A stretch of 64,000 bases of DNA from Catenovulum adriaticum (GCF_026725475.1 NZ_CP109967.1:248001-312000), one strand, 5' to 3'. Numbered from the stretch's first letter, positions 8,444 through 18,148 are shown. Translations and numbers: made by a program. Notes: generated from the sequence alone by a model not told the origin.

Positions 8444-10448
8444 TATGTTTTTGTTAACATTATTGTTAGCGCTTTTTTCAGTCGATGTATCGGCTCAGCA
8501 TAAACTCTTGTCAGTTGAATCTTTATTTGTAAAACCGACTTTCGGCTATGCTCAGCTTAATTCTTTGGGCAATAAAATTGCAGTTTATGGTTATGAAAAA
8601 GGCGATTTAAGAATTAAATTATTAGATTTACATCAAGGCGATGAACAGCTTATATTTGCAGCTAAAAAAAATGAAAACGTTCATGTAAAAACGTTGTTTT
8701 GGTTAGATGATAATATTTTTTATTTTGAAACCCGACACAAAAATAATACGGCTAATCAATTTAATAAGTGGTTGGTCGAAATGAATAATCTTACTCAGGA
8801 TTTTAGCTTGCGGCGGATTAATTCAAATGGCTATGTGATTGATCCTTTGCCAAATGAAGCTAAAAAACTTTGGTATGCCACTTATAAAGGACGTCGTTCA
8901 AAGCTTAAAATTTATAAAACGGATTATCGTGCTTTGTTGCGAGATAACTTTTCAAATGAGGTTGAATTTGAATCTACTTTAACCGATGCAAATGATTATA
9001 AAACCGATGCCAATCACCAAATTCGATTCAGCCATACTTATGATGAAGAGAAAGATGAAGTAACTTATCGATATTTAGATGCAGATAAAAAATGGCAGTC
9101 ACTGAAGACTTTAGATCCTCTTGAAAATGAATTTACCCCAATTGGTTTTTTAAAAAACGGTAAGCTAGCAGTAATTACTAACCTAAATTCCGATTTGAAA
9201 TCTGTGTACGAATTTGATGTAAATACACAACAGCTTGGTAAAGTGTTATATCAGCATCCCAATTATGATATTGAAAGTGCTCAACTAGATGAAAAAGGAA
9301 GCTCTGTTTTATCCGCTAGTTACTTCGAGCAAGGCAAGTGGCAAACCGAGTACTTTGATGAAAAATTTCATTATTACAAAAAATTGATCCAACAAACGTT
9401 TGCAGATCAGCAATTTTATTTTATGTCGCATAATCAAGCTAGAGATCGCTTTATTTTTAAGGTTTTTTCTAGCGATCAGGTAGGACAGATTTATTTTTTT
9501 GATGCCCAAACCAAACAAGCAATGTACTTAGGCAGTGAAAATAATTACATTCAAAACGTAAAATTTAGCCCAACAAAAACAATTAAGGTAGAAACGAGTG
9601 ACAAGCAGTTGATTGAAGCCATGTTAACTCGGCCTCAATTAGAAGCTGACAATCACGTTTTACTAGTCATGCCGCATGGTGGGCCAGTTGGAGTTAGAGA
9701 TTGGAAGTATTTTAATCCAGAAGTCCAATATTTGGTAAACCGTGGGTATAGTGTTTTGCAAGTCAATTACAGAGGCTCTGATGGATATGGGAAAAAATTC
9801 TTAGATGAAGGACGCGGTGAATTTGGTAAAACCATTGAGCGAGATATCAATACAGCGGTAAAGCAAGTGACTAGCACTTCAAATTATCAGCATATCTGTG
9901 CGATAGGTGCCAGTTATGGCGGCTACTCAGCGGTGATGTTGTCAATTTTACACCCGAGTGTTTATCAATGTGTTATTGCGCGTTTTGGTGTGTTTGATTT
10001 ACCTTTAATTTTTAGTGACAGAAATAGCAAGCTAGATGAAAAAGTGACAAAACGCTGGGCGCGTGTTGTGGGTAAAAATGATGAAAAACTATTGGCACAT
10101 TCACCGGTTTATTTAAGTAACAAAATTCAGAATCCGGTTTTAATTACGGCGGGCAGGTTAGATAAACAAGCCAGTTTTGAACACAGTAATCGGCTAAAGT
10201 ATGTGCTAAAAATGCATAAAGCGGACGTCGAATCTGTGTATTATAAATGGTCAGGACACGGCCATTCACAATTGCTGGCTCAACAACATGAATTAGCTTA
10301 TATTGATGATTTTATTCGACGTAAGCTTAACTTACCCCCCCCAATCGGTGAGTATTCTAGCGATATCCAAGCGCGCGAAGCTTTATTAATAAAAGCAGGT
10401 TTAGCTGATCCTGATTTGGTATTTATTCCAAATAATAGGGCACCTTAA
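8436..10448 (+). CDS. S9-family (prolyl oligopeptidase-type) serine peptidase, exported
   Basis: 670 residues with a short signal peptide (to about residue 20), a divergent N-terminal propeller region, and a C-terminal alpha/beta hydrolase fold. The nucleophile S493 is in GASYGGYS, with oxyanion/GG motif MPHGGPVG, an acid in the AGRLDK region and the catalytic His in SGHGHS (608/610). This matches the dipeptidyl/acylaminoacyl peptidase branch of S9. It overlaps the lipoprotein gene and ends the GH2-GH117 operon. A peptidase in an agar locus is unexpected: it might process surface proteins, or the hydrolase may be an esterase-like relative. Family assignment is firm, substrate unknown. Confidence 0.8.
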   Translation: MSNMFLLTLLLALFSVDVSAQHKLLSVESLFVKPTFGYAQLNSLGNKIAVYGYEKGDLRIKLLDLHQGDEQLIFAAKKNENVHVKTLFWLDDNIFYFETRHKNNTANQFNKWLVEMNNLTQDFSLRRINSNGYVIDPLPNEAKKLWYATYKGRRSKLKIYKTDYRALLRDNFSNEVEFESTLTDANDYKTDANHQIRFSHTYDEEKDEVTYRYLDADKKWQSLKTLDPLENEFTPIGFLKNGKLAVITNLNSDLKSVYEFDVNTQQLGKVLYQHPNYDIESAQLDEKGSSVLSASYFEQGKWQTEYFDEKFHYYKKLIQQTFADQQFYFMSHNQARDRFIFKVFSSDQVGQIYFFDAQTKQAMYLGSENNYIQNVKFSPTKTIKVETSDKQLIEAMLTRPQLEADNHVLLVMPHGGPVGVRDWKYFNPEVQYLVNRGYSVLQVNYRGSDGYGKKFLDEGRGEFGKTIERDINTAVKQVTSTSNYQHICAIGASYGGYSAVMLSILHPSVYQCVIARFGVFDLPLIFSDRNSKLDEKVTKRWARVVGKNDEKLLAHSPVYLSNKIQNPVLITAGRLDKQASFEHSNRLKYVLKMHKADVESVYYKWSGHGHSQLLAQQHELAYIDDFIRRKLNLPPPIGEYSSDIQAREALLIKAGLADPDLVFIPNNRAP

Positions 10449-10551
10449 ATTAATTAAATATGATTTATTTGATTTGTATATAAATTATATTGGTGTTTGT
10501 AAGAATTTTTATGTATATTGTCAACAAAATAAATAAGAAATAAAGGTAGTT

Positions 10552-11493
10552 ATGAAACATAAGTTACTTGGCTTCGGGCTAATATTAAGTCTATCAGCCT
10601 GTTCAAATATAAATCAAATAGATGCCAAATCTGCTAATGTTAGCTCACCAGATTGGCAAGCGGTTCCATTGCCTGCTAAATTAGCTGAAGCCTATCAATG
10701 GCAGCCAGTTGGATTTATCAGCGATGATTTTAATTATGAGCAGAAAAATAAAGCTTTTTACCAAAAGTGGTATGACAACCATATACGGGGCTGGAAAGGA
10801 CCGGGCGCAACCTATTTTAGTGCAGACCATAGTTTTATCCAAAATGGCCAGCTGGTATTAACGGCTGCAAGCGTGCCGGCTAACCAGCAAGGTAAAACCA
10901 TTGATTATGGTAATTTCAAAACTAAAAAAACGATTTACACTGGTTTTGTTACCGCTAAACAAAATATTGAATATCCAATCTATGTTGAAGCTAGCTTAAA
11001 AGTATCGAGCTTAGCGTTGGCGAATAATTTTTGGATGTTAAGCGATGACGACAGAAACGAAATTGATGTCACGGAAACATATGGCGATAGTGATAAAACA
11101 GTGACTCATATGTCAACTAATTATCATATTTTTAAGCGTGATCCTGTAACCAATGACTACCTTGAAGATTACGGCCACAAACAACAATTTGCGACCACTG
11201 CTGATAAAGCTAAATTAAATCAAGATTTTCATCGTTTTGGTTTTTTCTGGAAATCGCCTAAATATATGGAGTTTTATTTAGATGGAAAACTGGTACGGAC
11301 TTTAACGGATAAAAATGATTTAAATGACCCAGACGGACATTTTATGGACAGAGGCATGCGAATTATTTTTGATATGGAAGATCATGTTTGGCGTGCGCGA
11401 AAAGGAATTACACCGAGCAAAGCTGAGTTATCAGATCCCAGTAAAAACAAAATGTTTGTAGATTGGATTCGAGCTTATAAACCTAACTTGTAA
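10552..11493 (+). CDS. GH16 endo-hydrolase lipoprotein (beta-agarase/porphyranase type)
   Basis: 313 residues with a lipobox (LSAC, Cys17) and one GH16 jelly-roll domain. The catalytic signature is E170-I-D172-V-T-E175, giving nucleophile E170 and acid/base E175 by the family pattern ExDxxE. NNFWMLSDDDRNEID and STNYHIF resemble agarases and porphyranases rather than laminarinases. No carbohydrate-binding module is present. As a surface or periplasmic lipoprotein it would cut beta-1,4 linkages in agar or porphyran chains. AAAGG precedes the ATG by 6 bases. A 103-bp AT-rich gap suggests its own promoter. Agarase versus porphyranase cannot be decided from the sequence alone. Confidence 0.87.
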   Translation: MKHKLLGFGLILSLSACSNINQIDAKSANVSSPDWQAVPLPAKLAEAYQWQPVGFISDDFNYEQKNKAFYQKWYDNHIRGWKGPGATYFSADHSFIQNGQLVLTAASVPANQQGKTIDYGNFKTKKTIYTGFVTAKQNIEYPIYVEASLKVSSLALANNFWMLSDDDRNEIDVTETYGDSDKTVTHMSTNYHIFKRDPVTNDYLEDYGHKQQFATTADKAKLNQDFHRFGFFWKSPKYMEFYLDGKLVRTLTDKNDLNDPDGHFMDRGMRIIFDMEDHVWRARKGITPSKAELSDPSKNKMFVDWIRAYKPNL

Positions 11494-11517
11494 TTAAAGT
11501 TAACGTAATAAAATGAT

Positions 11518-11540
11518 GAAGCGCCGTTAAATGGCGCTTC
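11518..11540 (+). terminator. Hairpin between convergent genes
   Basis: An 8-bp perfect stem (GAAGCGCC / GGCGCTTC) with a 7-base loop lies 25 bases after the GH16 stop. The T tract after it is short (TTCT). It lies between convergent genes. Confidence 0.6.
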
Positions 11541-11603
11541 TTCTCGCGCGTGCTTGTCTTGATATGTAATAAATAGCCTATTGTTCAAAAGCAATATAAA
11601 TAC

Positions 11604-13340
11604 CTACCTGCCGTTATTATCTCTTTTAAACCGATATTTAATAAATAGCCACCCTAAAGAGCCGAATGTAAAAAATAGTATGACACTTATCCCAATTTTC
11701 ATTCCAATTAATAACAACTGATTTTTTGAGTAAGGCAGTTTAATATTCAATGTGATCGGTGCTGAGGGCTTTAATAAAGCATTACGGGCAAATAATTTAT
11801 ATTGATAGTTTTGACCTGCTTGAGCGTTCATATCAATAAATGGTGGTTCTGCTTGCCAAAAATGATGCCCGTCACTACGGACTATTTCAATGTCAGATGG
11901 CTGCGTTTGGTTTGGGTTCCACCAACTGATTTCAATTTGATTATTATGGTTAATTTTAATGCTGGCTTGCGTAATCGATAGAGCAGGGGAGGCATTTTGT
12001 GTTTCAGATCTTAATTTAGGCCGATCAAAAGGGAAGGTTTCATTTTGAACTCTAGGATCGGTTAGTGAGTTGGTTAAAAATGCAATAATCGCTTTGCGTT
12101 GAAACTCGGTAAACTGAAAGTTATATTTTTCGCCATTGGGCAACTGACTAGCGATAGAGTCAAAACGAATACTAGCATAAGCATCCATTACTTCATTTAA
12201 ACTCGTAAACTGCCCTGTGTGCATAAAATGGGTTTTAAGTGCTACATTACGAAGACTTGGCGTTTTCATGGCGCCAGCGTCCTGTTTTTTTGCAGAAATT
12301 AATTGATGACCTTGATCTGCATTTAAGCCTTGTATACCTATGTTATAAAACTGATTGTCGGTAAATAAAGGAGGTTGATGACATTGGCTACAACCACTCT
12401 GTTTAAAAAATTCGAAGCCTAAATTCTCTTGGTAACCCAGCTTATGTTGACCTGCCATTGCTAAGTCCCACGGTGTTTGATTGGCGATTAAGCTTCGTTC
12501 ATAAGTGGCAATGGCAAATGCAATCCGTTTAAGGCTAATCTGTTTATCACCAAATGCTTGCTCAAATAAATATGGATACTGTTTACCCTTGACTAATGCT
12601 TTTGTTATGTCATCAGGTAATTTATTCGCCAGCGCTAAAGGCCTAGTTTGTGATAGTTTTTGAACAACTTCAATGGGTGTTTGCCCTTGTTTTGCCATTT
12701 CAACCGAACTCATTAATGGCCCTAATACTTGGTTTTCTAATGCGCCACCTGTTTTTATCGCAATTGTTTTTTTCTCTGGATCAATAAATTCTGAGGTTGC
12801 TCTACCATCCCAAAAATTATGTTTAGCCCATACGCCTAAAAAATAGCTTTGCGAGCTGCGATTAGTCACTTGGCGTTGGTTAGCAAATACGGGGTGGACT
12901 ATTGGTTGACCTAGTGAATTGCGTGTTAGTACACCAATGCTACCTACAATATCATCATCCGTTTTAAATTGTTGATCGTAGCCTGGAAACCTACCAACAC
13001 GGTTATCTGCACCACCGCTTGCGGGTAAATGACAGCTCCCACAAGCTATTGAATTGTCGGTTGATAATTGCTCATCCCAAAATAATATTTTTCCTAAAAT
13101 GCGTTTAGATTCCTGAGGTGGGTTTTCGTTTGGGTAAGAAACCTGTGGCAAAGAATAATTTTTTTCTCCAGCAATACTTAAACCGCTAAAGACAATAACC
13201 ATTAATAACATTGTCGTTAAAAACGAAGCTATAACGACAGGGCTTCGTTTAAAGGCAAAATGTCTTTTTTGTAATTGGGCTGGCATAAAATTAATAAATT
13301 CACTTATCTGATAGTTGGATATGCGGTGTTTAAGCGACAT
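11604..13340 (-). CDS. Di-haem cytochrome c peroxidase family protein, membrane-anchored
   Basis: 578 residues. An N-terminal hydrophobic segment (about 35-57) is followed by a CcpA/MauG-type core with two CxxCH sites, C100-C103-H104 and C317-C320-H321. A Fn3-like beta domain (about 440-535) and a C-terminal membrane helix (about 543-565) ending in a basic tail come last. The core reduces H2O2 or, in MauG relatives, oxidises partner proteins in the periplasm. Ordinary cytochrome c peroxidases are about 330-350 residues, so the tail is an addition. It is transcribed divergently from GH86. A later start (Met19) is possible. Confidence 0.82.
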   Translation of the reverse strand: MSLKHRISNYQISEFINFMPAQLQKRHFAFKRSPVVIASFLTTMLLMVIVFSGLSIAGEKNYSLPQVSYPNENPPQESKRILGKILFWDEQLSTDNSIACGSCHLPASGGADNRVGRFPGYDQQFKTDDDIVGSIGVLTRNSLGQPIVHPVFANQRQVTNRSSQSYFLGVWAKHNFWDGRATSEFIDPEKKTIAIKTGGALENQVLGPLMSSVEMAKQGQTPIEVVQKLSQTRPLALANKLPDDITKALVKGKQYPYLFEQAFGDKQISLKRIAFAIATYERSLIANQTPWDLAMAGQHKLGYQENLGFEFFKQSGCSQCHQPPLFTDNQFYNIGIQGLNADQGHQLISAKKQDAGAMKTPSLRNVALKTHFMHTGQFTSLNEVMDAYASIRFDSIASQLPNGEKYNFQFTEFQRKAIIAFLTNSLTDPRVQNETFPFDRPKLRSETQNASPALSITQASIKINHNNQIEISWWNPNQTQPSDIEIVRSDGHHFWQAEPPFIDMNAQAGQNYQYKLFARNALLKPSAPITLNIKLPYSKNQLLLIGMKIGISVILFFTFGSLGWLFIKYRFKRDNNGR

Positions 13341-13534
13341 AAAACAATGAAAAAATCGATATGTTTTAATTTATATATGGTTTTTTGTATTTTTATATAA
13401 GTTTATTGTTAATTGCTATTATTTGATTTTATCGTAATTTTAACACCAACGGAAATAATTACTGACGCTCATATAACAAATAGCAAATAATAAGTTGTCT
13501 TTATATAAAATATGTTATTTACAAGTGAAAAACT

Positions 13535-13561
13535 ATAATGTTAATATTATTTTAACATTAT
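13535..13561. promoter_or_regulatory. Candidate operator: 10-bp inverted repeat upstream of GH86 gene
   Basis: ATAATGTTAA at 13535-13544 and TTAACATTAT at 13552-13561 form a perfect inverted repeat with a 7-base spacer, 65 bases before the GH86 start in the divergent region shared with the peroxidase gene. No T tract follows, so it reads better as a protein-binding site than a terminator. The regulator is unknown. Confidence 0.45.
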
Positions 13562-13625
13562 GTTTAATCTAGTCTGTTGATTAAGCTGTTTACGATTTTC
13601 AGGCGTTACTCGAGACGATAATAAT

Positions 13626-16600
13626 ATGCGAATTAAACGACCTACAGTTATAGCCAGCTTGTTAGCTATTTCTACTTACCCAACCTTAGTCATTGCAGAT
13701 AATACCCACATCAATATTGATACGAGTATGCAAAAATTTATTGGCGGACACTCAGTTTTAAATCGAGATAAATTTTTTAATTTACACTCTACGCCAACTA
13801 GCAGTGAGTTCACGCCAAGTGACATTCAACTAATTACCGAAGAATTAAATGCTGGATTTGGTCGCTCATTTTGGAGCCCTTTGTCTGCAAGTGGTGATAC
13901 ATTTTATCCAAGCACCGAGTTTGCGATTGAACAAGGTGCTAAAAATATTCAAAACCAGCAGCAAAATGATTTACATCGGTATACCGATAATCGGTTAATT
14001 GTTACTGACCACCCTAGAAATGTAATGCGCGAGGGTAATGATCCAGTTGAAGGCGCGCGCTGGGCTGCCGACTATTTTGAACATTATTATACTGATGAAA
14101 ATCGCCCGTTATATTATGAGCCCATGAATGAACCTTTTGTGCACGCGCAAGATTTTGTTGAGGGCGTCTGGGACCCAGAGCAAAACGCAATTGTACAAGA
14201 TCAAATGACAGAATGGTTTAAACAGATTGCGTTAGAATTTGATAACCGTGGTTTAAACACCCAAGTGGTTGGTTATTCATCAGCTTGGCCTTCTATGGAA
14301 TTAGATGATTTTGAACACTGGAGATCGCGACAAATGCGCTTTATGGATTTGGCGGGCGACGAAGTTGATGCATTTTCATTTCATTTATACGATGGGGTTA
14401 ATGTAACAGGGCAAGACAATAAACGCTCTGGCAGTAATGCAGAAGCGATTATGGATTTAATTGAAACTTATAGTTATTACAAGTGGGATAAAGTAAAACC
14501 GCATGCATTAACTGAATACGGTGGCATCATTGACGGTTATGAGGGGGTTGATTATAGCCCAGAGCGAAGTTCACAAGAGCTTCGAGCTTTGAATCACCTA
14601 TTATTTAGTGCGCTTGCCCGTGAAGATAGGTTGTTGACTTCTATTCCATTTATTAGCGGTAAAGCTGAATGGTTTTATCAGGCAAATAATTTTCAGCCAT
14701 ATTCTGCTGCTTTATTTAGACCTGATCCAAGTAAAATTGTGGGCAATAAAGTAAATGGTTTCTTGTTAACTGAAAAAGCAAAATTCTTTCAGCTTTGGTC
14801 AGAAGTTAAAGGCAAGCGGGTTGCAATTACCGAGCAAGATCCAGATTTAGCCAGCCAAGCTTTTGTTTATGGCAATAAATTATATGTAGCGTTGAATAAC
14901 TTAGAAACTGATACTAAAACGGTATCACTTAATTTTGTTAATAATTTGGATAATTTGCAGCAAGTTCAGCTTAAACGATTGAATGTACCGTACAGAGAAG
15001 CTGCCATTTTTACTGACGAAATACTAAGCTCAGCACCAAGTACTTTAAACTTAGCCGCAGATGAAACGGTTGTACTTGCTTATCAATTTTCAGAACCACT
15101 TGAACAAAATTCAAGCTTAGCGGTAGACACCTATTACGCCAAAACGCATTTACAACCGATTAACGCCAACACTCCGATTGGGTTTGAAATTAATGATGTT
15201 GTATTAAACCCAACGCCCACTTCTTTTACTGATTATTTCTCTAATCAGTTTGATTACAATGCACAAGCGAATGTAAATCAGAATTCACAATTACAAAGAC
15301 AGCACACGGTTTTATTGAAACGTTTAAACGCTAAGTTTAATCAACTGGTTGCTCGCTCGCCTGATAATTGGCAAAACGATGTTAGATTAAAAGGCTTGGT
15401 AAAATCTGCTCAGCGCAGCCCAGTAATACAGCAAGCGTTGCAAATGCATTATCAACAACATGGTTTTAATAGCAGCGATACCATGTCAACTTTACGAATG
15501 AGCATTGGCCGAAAACATGATAAATCAAAACAACCCGTGTTATCCGTTAATGGCCATATTATAGAAGTACCTAATGATTGGGCCGGATATGACCAAGCTA
15601 GTCGCAGTGACTTTTTTGGTGCTATTGAAATTCCGATTCCAACTAAATACTTAAAACAGAATAACCAAATAAGCGTCACTTTTCCTGATGAGCAAGGTCG
15701 GGTGAGTTCTATGGTATTAGAGGTTGCACAAGAAGCTGAATTGCAACCAATCGCAACAACAGGTCTTAAGCTAACGCACCCTGATATACAAGATGGCATT
15801 TTAGCGATTAACAAAGATAAACCTCGGCGCTTGCACGCACAGGTATTACCTAATAATGCCAGTGTACAGCAAATTGAATGGACATCGCTAACCCCCGACG
15901 TTGTGCGTGTTGATGACAATGGCATTGTTACTCCTATTCAACCGGGCTCAGCGACAGTGGTTGCGACAACAGCCGAAGGTGATTTTAGTGAACAAGTTAA
16001 TGTTGAAGTGCTTGATCAAATTTCAATCGCAAATACGGTGACTATTATTGAAGATACCTCGGATGAAATCTCATCGGATACCTATCAAATTAAAATAGCT
16101 TACTCAACCAATAAAGACAGAGACATTGCACTTGAAATGCGTTCTCCTACAAATGAATGGCTAGGGGAAGCTCGAGTTACGGTACCGGCGGGTGAAGGAG
16201 AAACTCAAATTACATTTAACCTGCAAGATACATTACCCTCTGGCTCCGGTTATCGTTGGACAGCAGGTTTAAGAGCGATTGATGGAAATTGGCGTACTAA
16301 TGTTGATTCACATTCTCTCAGTGGGATTGTGATTCATGATGAAGATTGGAACATTACCGATGATTCTAGTGTTGAAGTGTTATCATCGGTTGATAATTTA
16401 ACGGTGGCGCCTTCTTACAAAATGACAATTCAATATAGAGCCGTCGTTGAAAGTGATATTACGTTTGATATTAACCATCCAAGCGGATGGGTAGGCGGCA
16501 CCCGAACAACTGTTCAGCCGGGTACGGGCAGTGTTGATTTAACCGTTTGGCCAGTCAATCCAATTGTTGCTGATGACGGTTACCGTTTTAATGTGGCTAT

Positions 16601-17162
16601 TCGTGAAATCGGTGGGAATTGGCAAACAGATTACGCAAATTTAGTGATTGAAGATATCACCATTAGCGAACAAGACTTGCCAGATATAGATAACAACTTG
16701 ATTGGGGATTTAAATCCAGACTTTGAATCTGCTTTATTGTCACCTTGGACATTGGCTTGGGATGCAGCTGGCAGTGCCAATATTACCACAAGCGCTGCTT
16801 TTGAAGGCGATTATGGGTTATCAATTGATACCAGTAGTGGCAAAGTTGGTATTTTGTTAGATAGCTCGGTTTTACCACAAGACCTATATCAGCAAGGCCA
16901 ACAAATTAAGCTGTCGTTTTATGCAAAACGCGCAAGTGCAGGTGGCTGGGTAGGTGGTTTTACCCAATTTTGGAATAATGCTAGCGGTTGGATCGGCTCG
17001 CCGCAAAAATGGTTTGAGATTAAATCAGAATGGAGCAAAGTTGAATTTGTGATGGATGGTGAAAACTTTGCCCCGGGCAATACCAATATGCAGTTTAATT
17101 TTAATAAAACGGGCGAGTTATTTTATATCGATGATTTTAAAGTTGAGATAGTTGAAAACTAA
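13626..17162 (+). CDS. GH86 beta-agarase/porphyranase, multidomain secreted
   Basis: 1178 residues with a signal peptide (to about 25). A GH86 TIM barrel plus beta domains occupies about 25-490: acid/base E169 (YYEPMNEPF) and nucleophile E297 (LTEYGG). A linker/beta region follows (about 490-705), then a Big2-like domain (about 710-805, RRLHAQVLPNNAS...VTPIQPGSATV). Two related ~105-residue beta domains come next (about 808-915 and 918-1020), then a CBM-like jelly roll to the end. GH86 enzymes are endo-acting on agarose or porphyran. The related beta domains contain W/GG motifs (GNWRTN, GNWQTD) that suggest sugar binding. The nearby P450 system makes porphyran plausible. Confidence 0.9.
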   Translation: MRIKRPTVIASLLAISTYPTLVIADNTHINIDTSMQKFIGGHSVLNRDKFFNLHSTPTSSEFTPSDIQLITEELNAGFGRSFWSPLSASGDTFYPSTEFAIEQGAKNIQNQQQNDLHRYTDNRLIVTDHPRNVMREGNDPVEGARWAADYFEHYYTDENRPLYYEPMNEPFVHAQDFVEGVWDPEQNAIVQDQMTEWFKQIALEFDNRGLNTQVVGYSSAWPSMELDDFEHWRSRQMRFMDLAGDEVDAFSFHLYDGVNVTGQDNKRSGSNAEAIMDLIETYSYYKWDKVKPHALTEYGGIIDGYEGVDYSPERSSQELRALNHLLFSALAREDRLLTSIPFISGKAEWFYQANNFQPYSAALFRPDPSKIVGNKVNGFLLTEKAKFFQLWSEVKGKRVAITEQDPDLASQAFVYGNKLYVALNNLETDTKTVSLNFVNNLDNLQQVQLKRLNVPYREAAIFTDEILSSAPSTLNLAADETVVLAYQFSEPLEQNSSLAVDTYYAKTHLQPINANTPIGFEINDVVLNPTPTSFTDYFSNQFDYNAQANVNQNSQLQRQHTVLLKRLNAKFNQLVARSPDNWQNDVRLKGLVKSAQRSPVIQQALQMHYQQHGFNSSDTMSTLRMSIGRKHDKSKQPVLSVNGHIIEVPNDWAGYDQASRSDFFGAIEIPIPTKYLKQNNQISVTFPDEQGRVSSMVLEVAQEAELQPIATTGLKLTHPDIQDGILAINKDKPRRLHAQVLPNNASVQQIEWTSLTPDVVRVDDNGIVTPIQPGSATVVATTAEGDFSEQVNVEVLDQISIANTVTIIEDTSDEISSDTYQIKIAYSTNKDRDIALEMRSPTNEWLGEARVTVPAGEGETQITFNLQDTLPSGSGYRWTAGLRAIDGNWRTNVDSHSLSGIVIHDEDWNITDDSSVEVLSSVDNLTVAPSYKMTIQYRAVVESDITFDINHPSGWVGGTRTTVQPGTGSVDLTVWPVNPIVADDGYRFNVAIREIGGNWQTDYANLVIEDITISEQDLPDIDNNLIGDLNPDFESALLSPWTLAWDAAGSANITTSAAFEGDYGLSIDTSSGKVGILLDSSVLPQDLYQQGQQIKLSFYAKRASAGGWVGGFTQFWNNASGWIGSPQKWFEIKSEWSKVEFVMDGENFAPGNTNMQFNFNKTGELFYIDDFKVEIVEN

Positions 17163-17236
17163 GCCTGAGCCCACTTTAACAAAAACAGCCTGTTGTTTGT
17201 CATACACAAATAGCGGGCAACTAAAATGAGAAAAAA

Positions 17237-17854
17237 ATGAATATAATTAATCTAACTAATACAACAAAAGCAGTTTCTGTAATTTTAGCCAGTTTATTAT
17301 TTAGCTTTAACACTTATGCTGGACTTATTATGAGTCCGGCCCAAAGTAATTATTCGGCAGGTGATAGCATAGTTTTAGATATTAGTTATCAATTTGATGG
17401 CAGTGAGACCGTTTCTGATATTTCTGAATTTGATTTCGACTTCAATTTTAACCCGGATACAGTCAGTTTTGAGCAGTTTAACCTAGCGCAGCCTTATTTA
17501 AGTCTGGTAAACAGTAGTGATGCCTGGTTGGAGGTATTTCCGGATAACAATATTGGCAATGTGTTTGGCAGTTTGTATTATTTTGGTATTGATTCGGCTT
17601 TTACCGGTACAGAAACATATTATAATTTATTCAGCCTCGAGTTCATTGCTTTAGAAGAAGGGCAATTGAATTTAACATTTAATTATTTAGATATATATGG
17701 GTTTTCTGATGGTTCGACTGGCCCTGATATTGATTTTTTAGACCCAGATCAATTTCCACGACCAGATGTTTCAATCAGTGTGCCTGAACCTAGTACAATT
17801 GCTTTCATTTTGTTGGGCTTGATTTTAATTGGCTTTCAACGAGTTAAAAATTGA
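17237..17854 (+). CDS. PEP-CTERM sorted exoprotein, cohesin-like fold
   Basis: 205 residues with a signal peptide (to about 29) and a beta-sandwich resembling cohesin/dockerin-type domains (YSAGDSIVLDISYQFDG, FDFDFNFNPDTVSF). The C-terminus is a textbook PEP-CTERM tripartite signal: VPEPST, a hydrophobic helix, then basic RVKN. Such proteins are recognised by an exosortase (EpsH/XrtA type) and usually belong to exopolysaccharide or surface matrix; no exosortase is in this window. It lies 74 bases after GH86, same strand, possibly co-transcribed. Its own role is unknown. Confidence 0.8.
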   Translation: MNIINLTNTTKAVSVILASLLFSFNTYAGLIMSPAQSNYSAGDSIVLDISYQFDGSETVSDISEFDFDFNFNPDTVSFEQFNLAQPYLSLVNSSDAWLEVFPDNNIGNVFGSLYYFGIDSAFTGTETYYNLFSLEFIALEEGQLNLTFNYLDIYGFSDGSTGPDIDFLDPDQFPRPDVSISVPEPSTIAFILLGLILIGFQRVKN

Positions 17855-18089
17855 ACCGTTGAACTAAAGCCCGATTTAATTTTTTGTACTTAACCATCAA
17901 GGATGATGGCATACCTTACCTAGCTCTAATCTTATTAAATAGATGACAACCTTAAACAATTTATTTATTGGGTCACTTTAACTCCCTTTTCTACTTTTTA
18001 TTTGTATAAATATTATTCAAATATACCTTTCTGCTCCTCTGCTTGTTTTTATTTGGCATAAAGCTTTGTTCAGCTCTTGCTTTAGGTAT

Positions 18090-18132
18090 TGTTACAATAT
18101 AACATAACTGAAACTGTTGTTACTGTATAACA
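18090..18132 (+). promoter_or_regulatory. Pair of Zur-like operator palindromes
   Basis: Two copies of TGTTA-N5-TAACA lie at 18090-18104 and 18118-18132, 28 bases apart, just before the TonB receptor start. They match the gammaproteobacterial Zur consensus core (TGTTATANTATAACA) closely. With a His-rich receptor and a zinc-chaperone-like lipoprotein downstream, zinc repression by Zur is the natural reading. Zur itself is not in the window. Confidence 0.75.
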
Positions 18133-18148
18133 TTACGTAGAGGCTCGG

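Noticed and set aside
8436..10448. Classifying the S9 protein as a carbohydrate esterase
   Set aside because: GASYGGYS and the propeller plus hydrolase layout fit S9 peptidases better; esterase activity remains only a possibility.
15452..15925. 157-residue minus-strand frame inside GH86
   Set aside because: Fully inside a strong coding gene, with no start signal or family resemblance.
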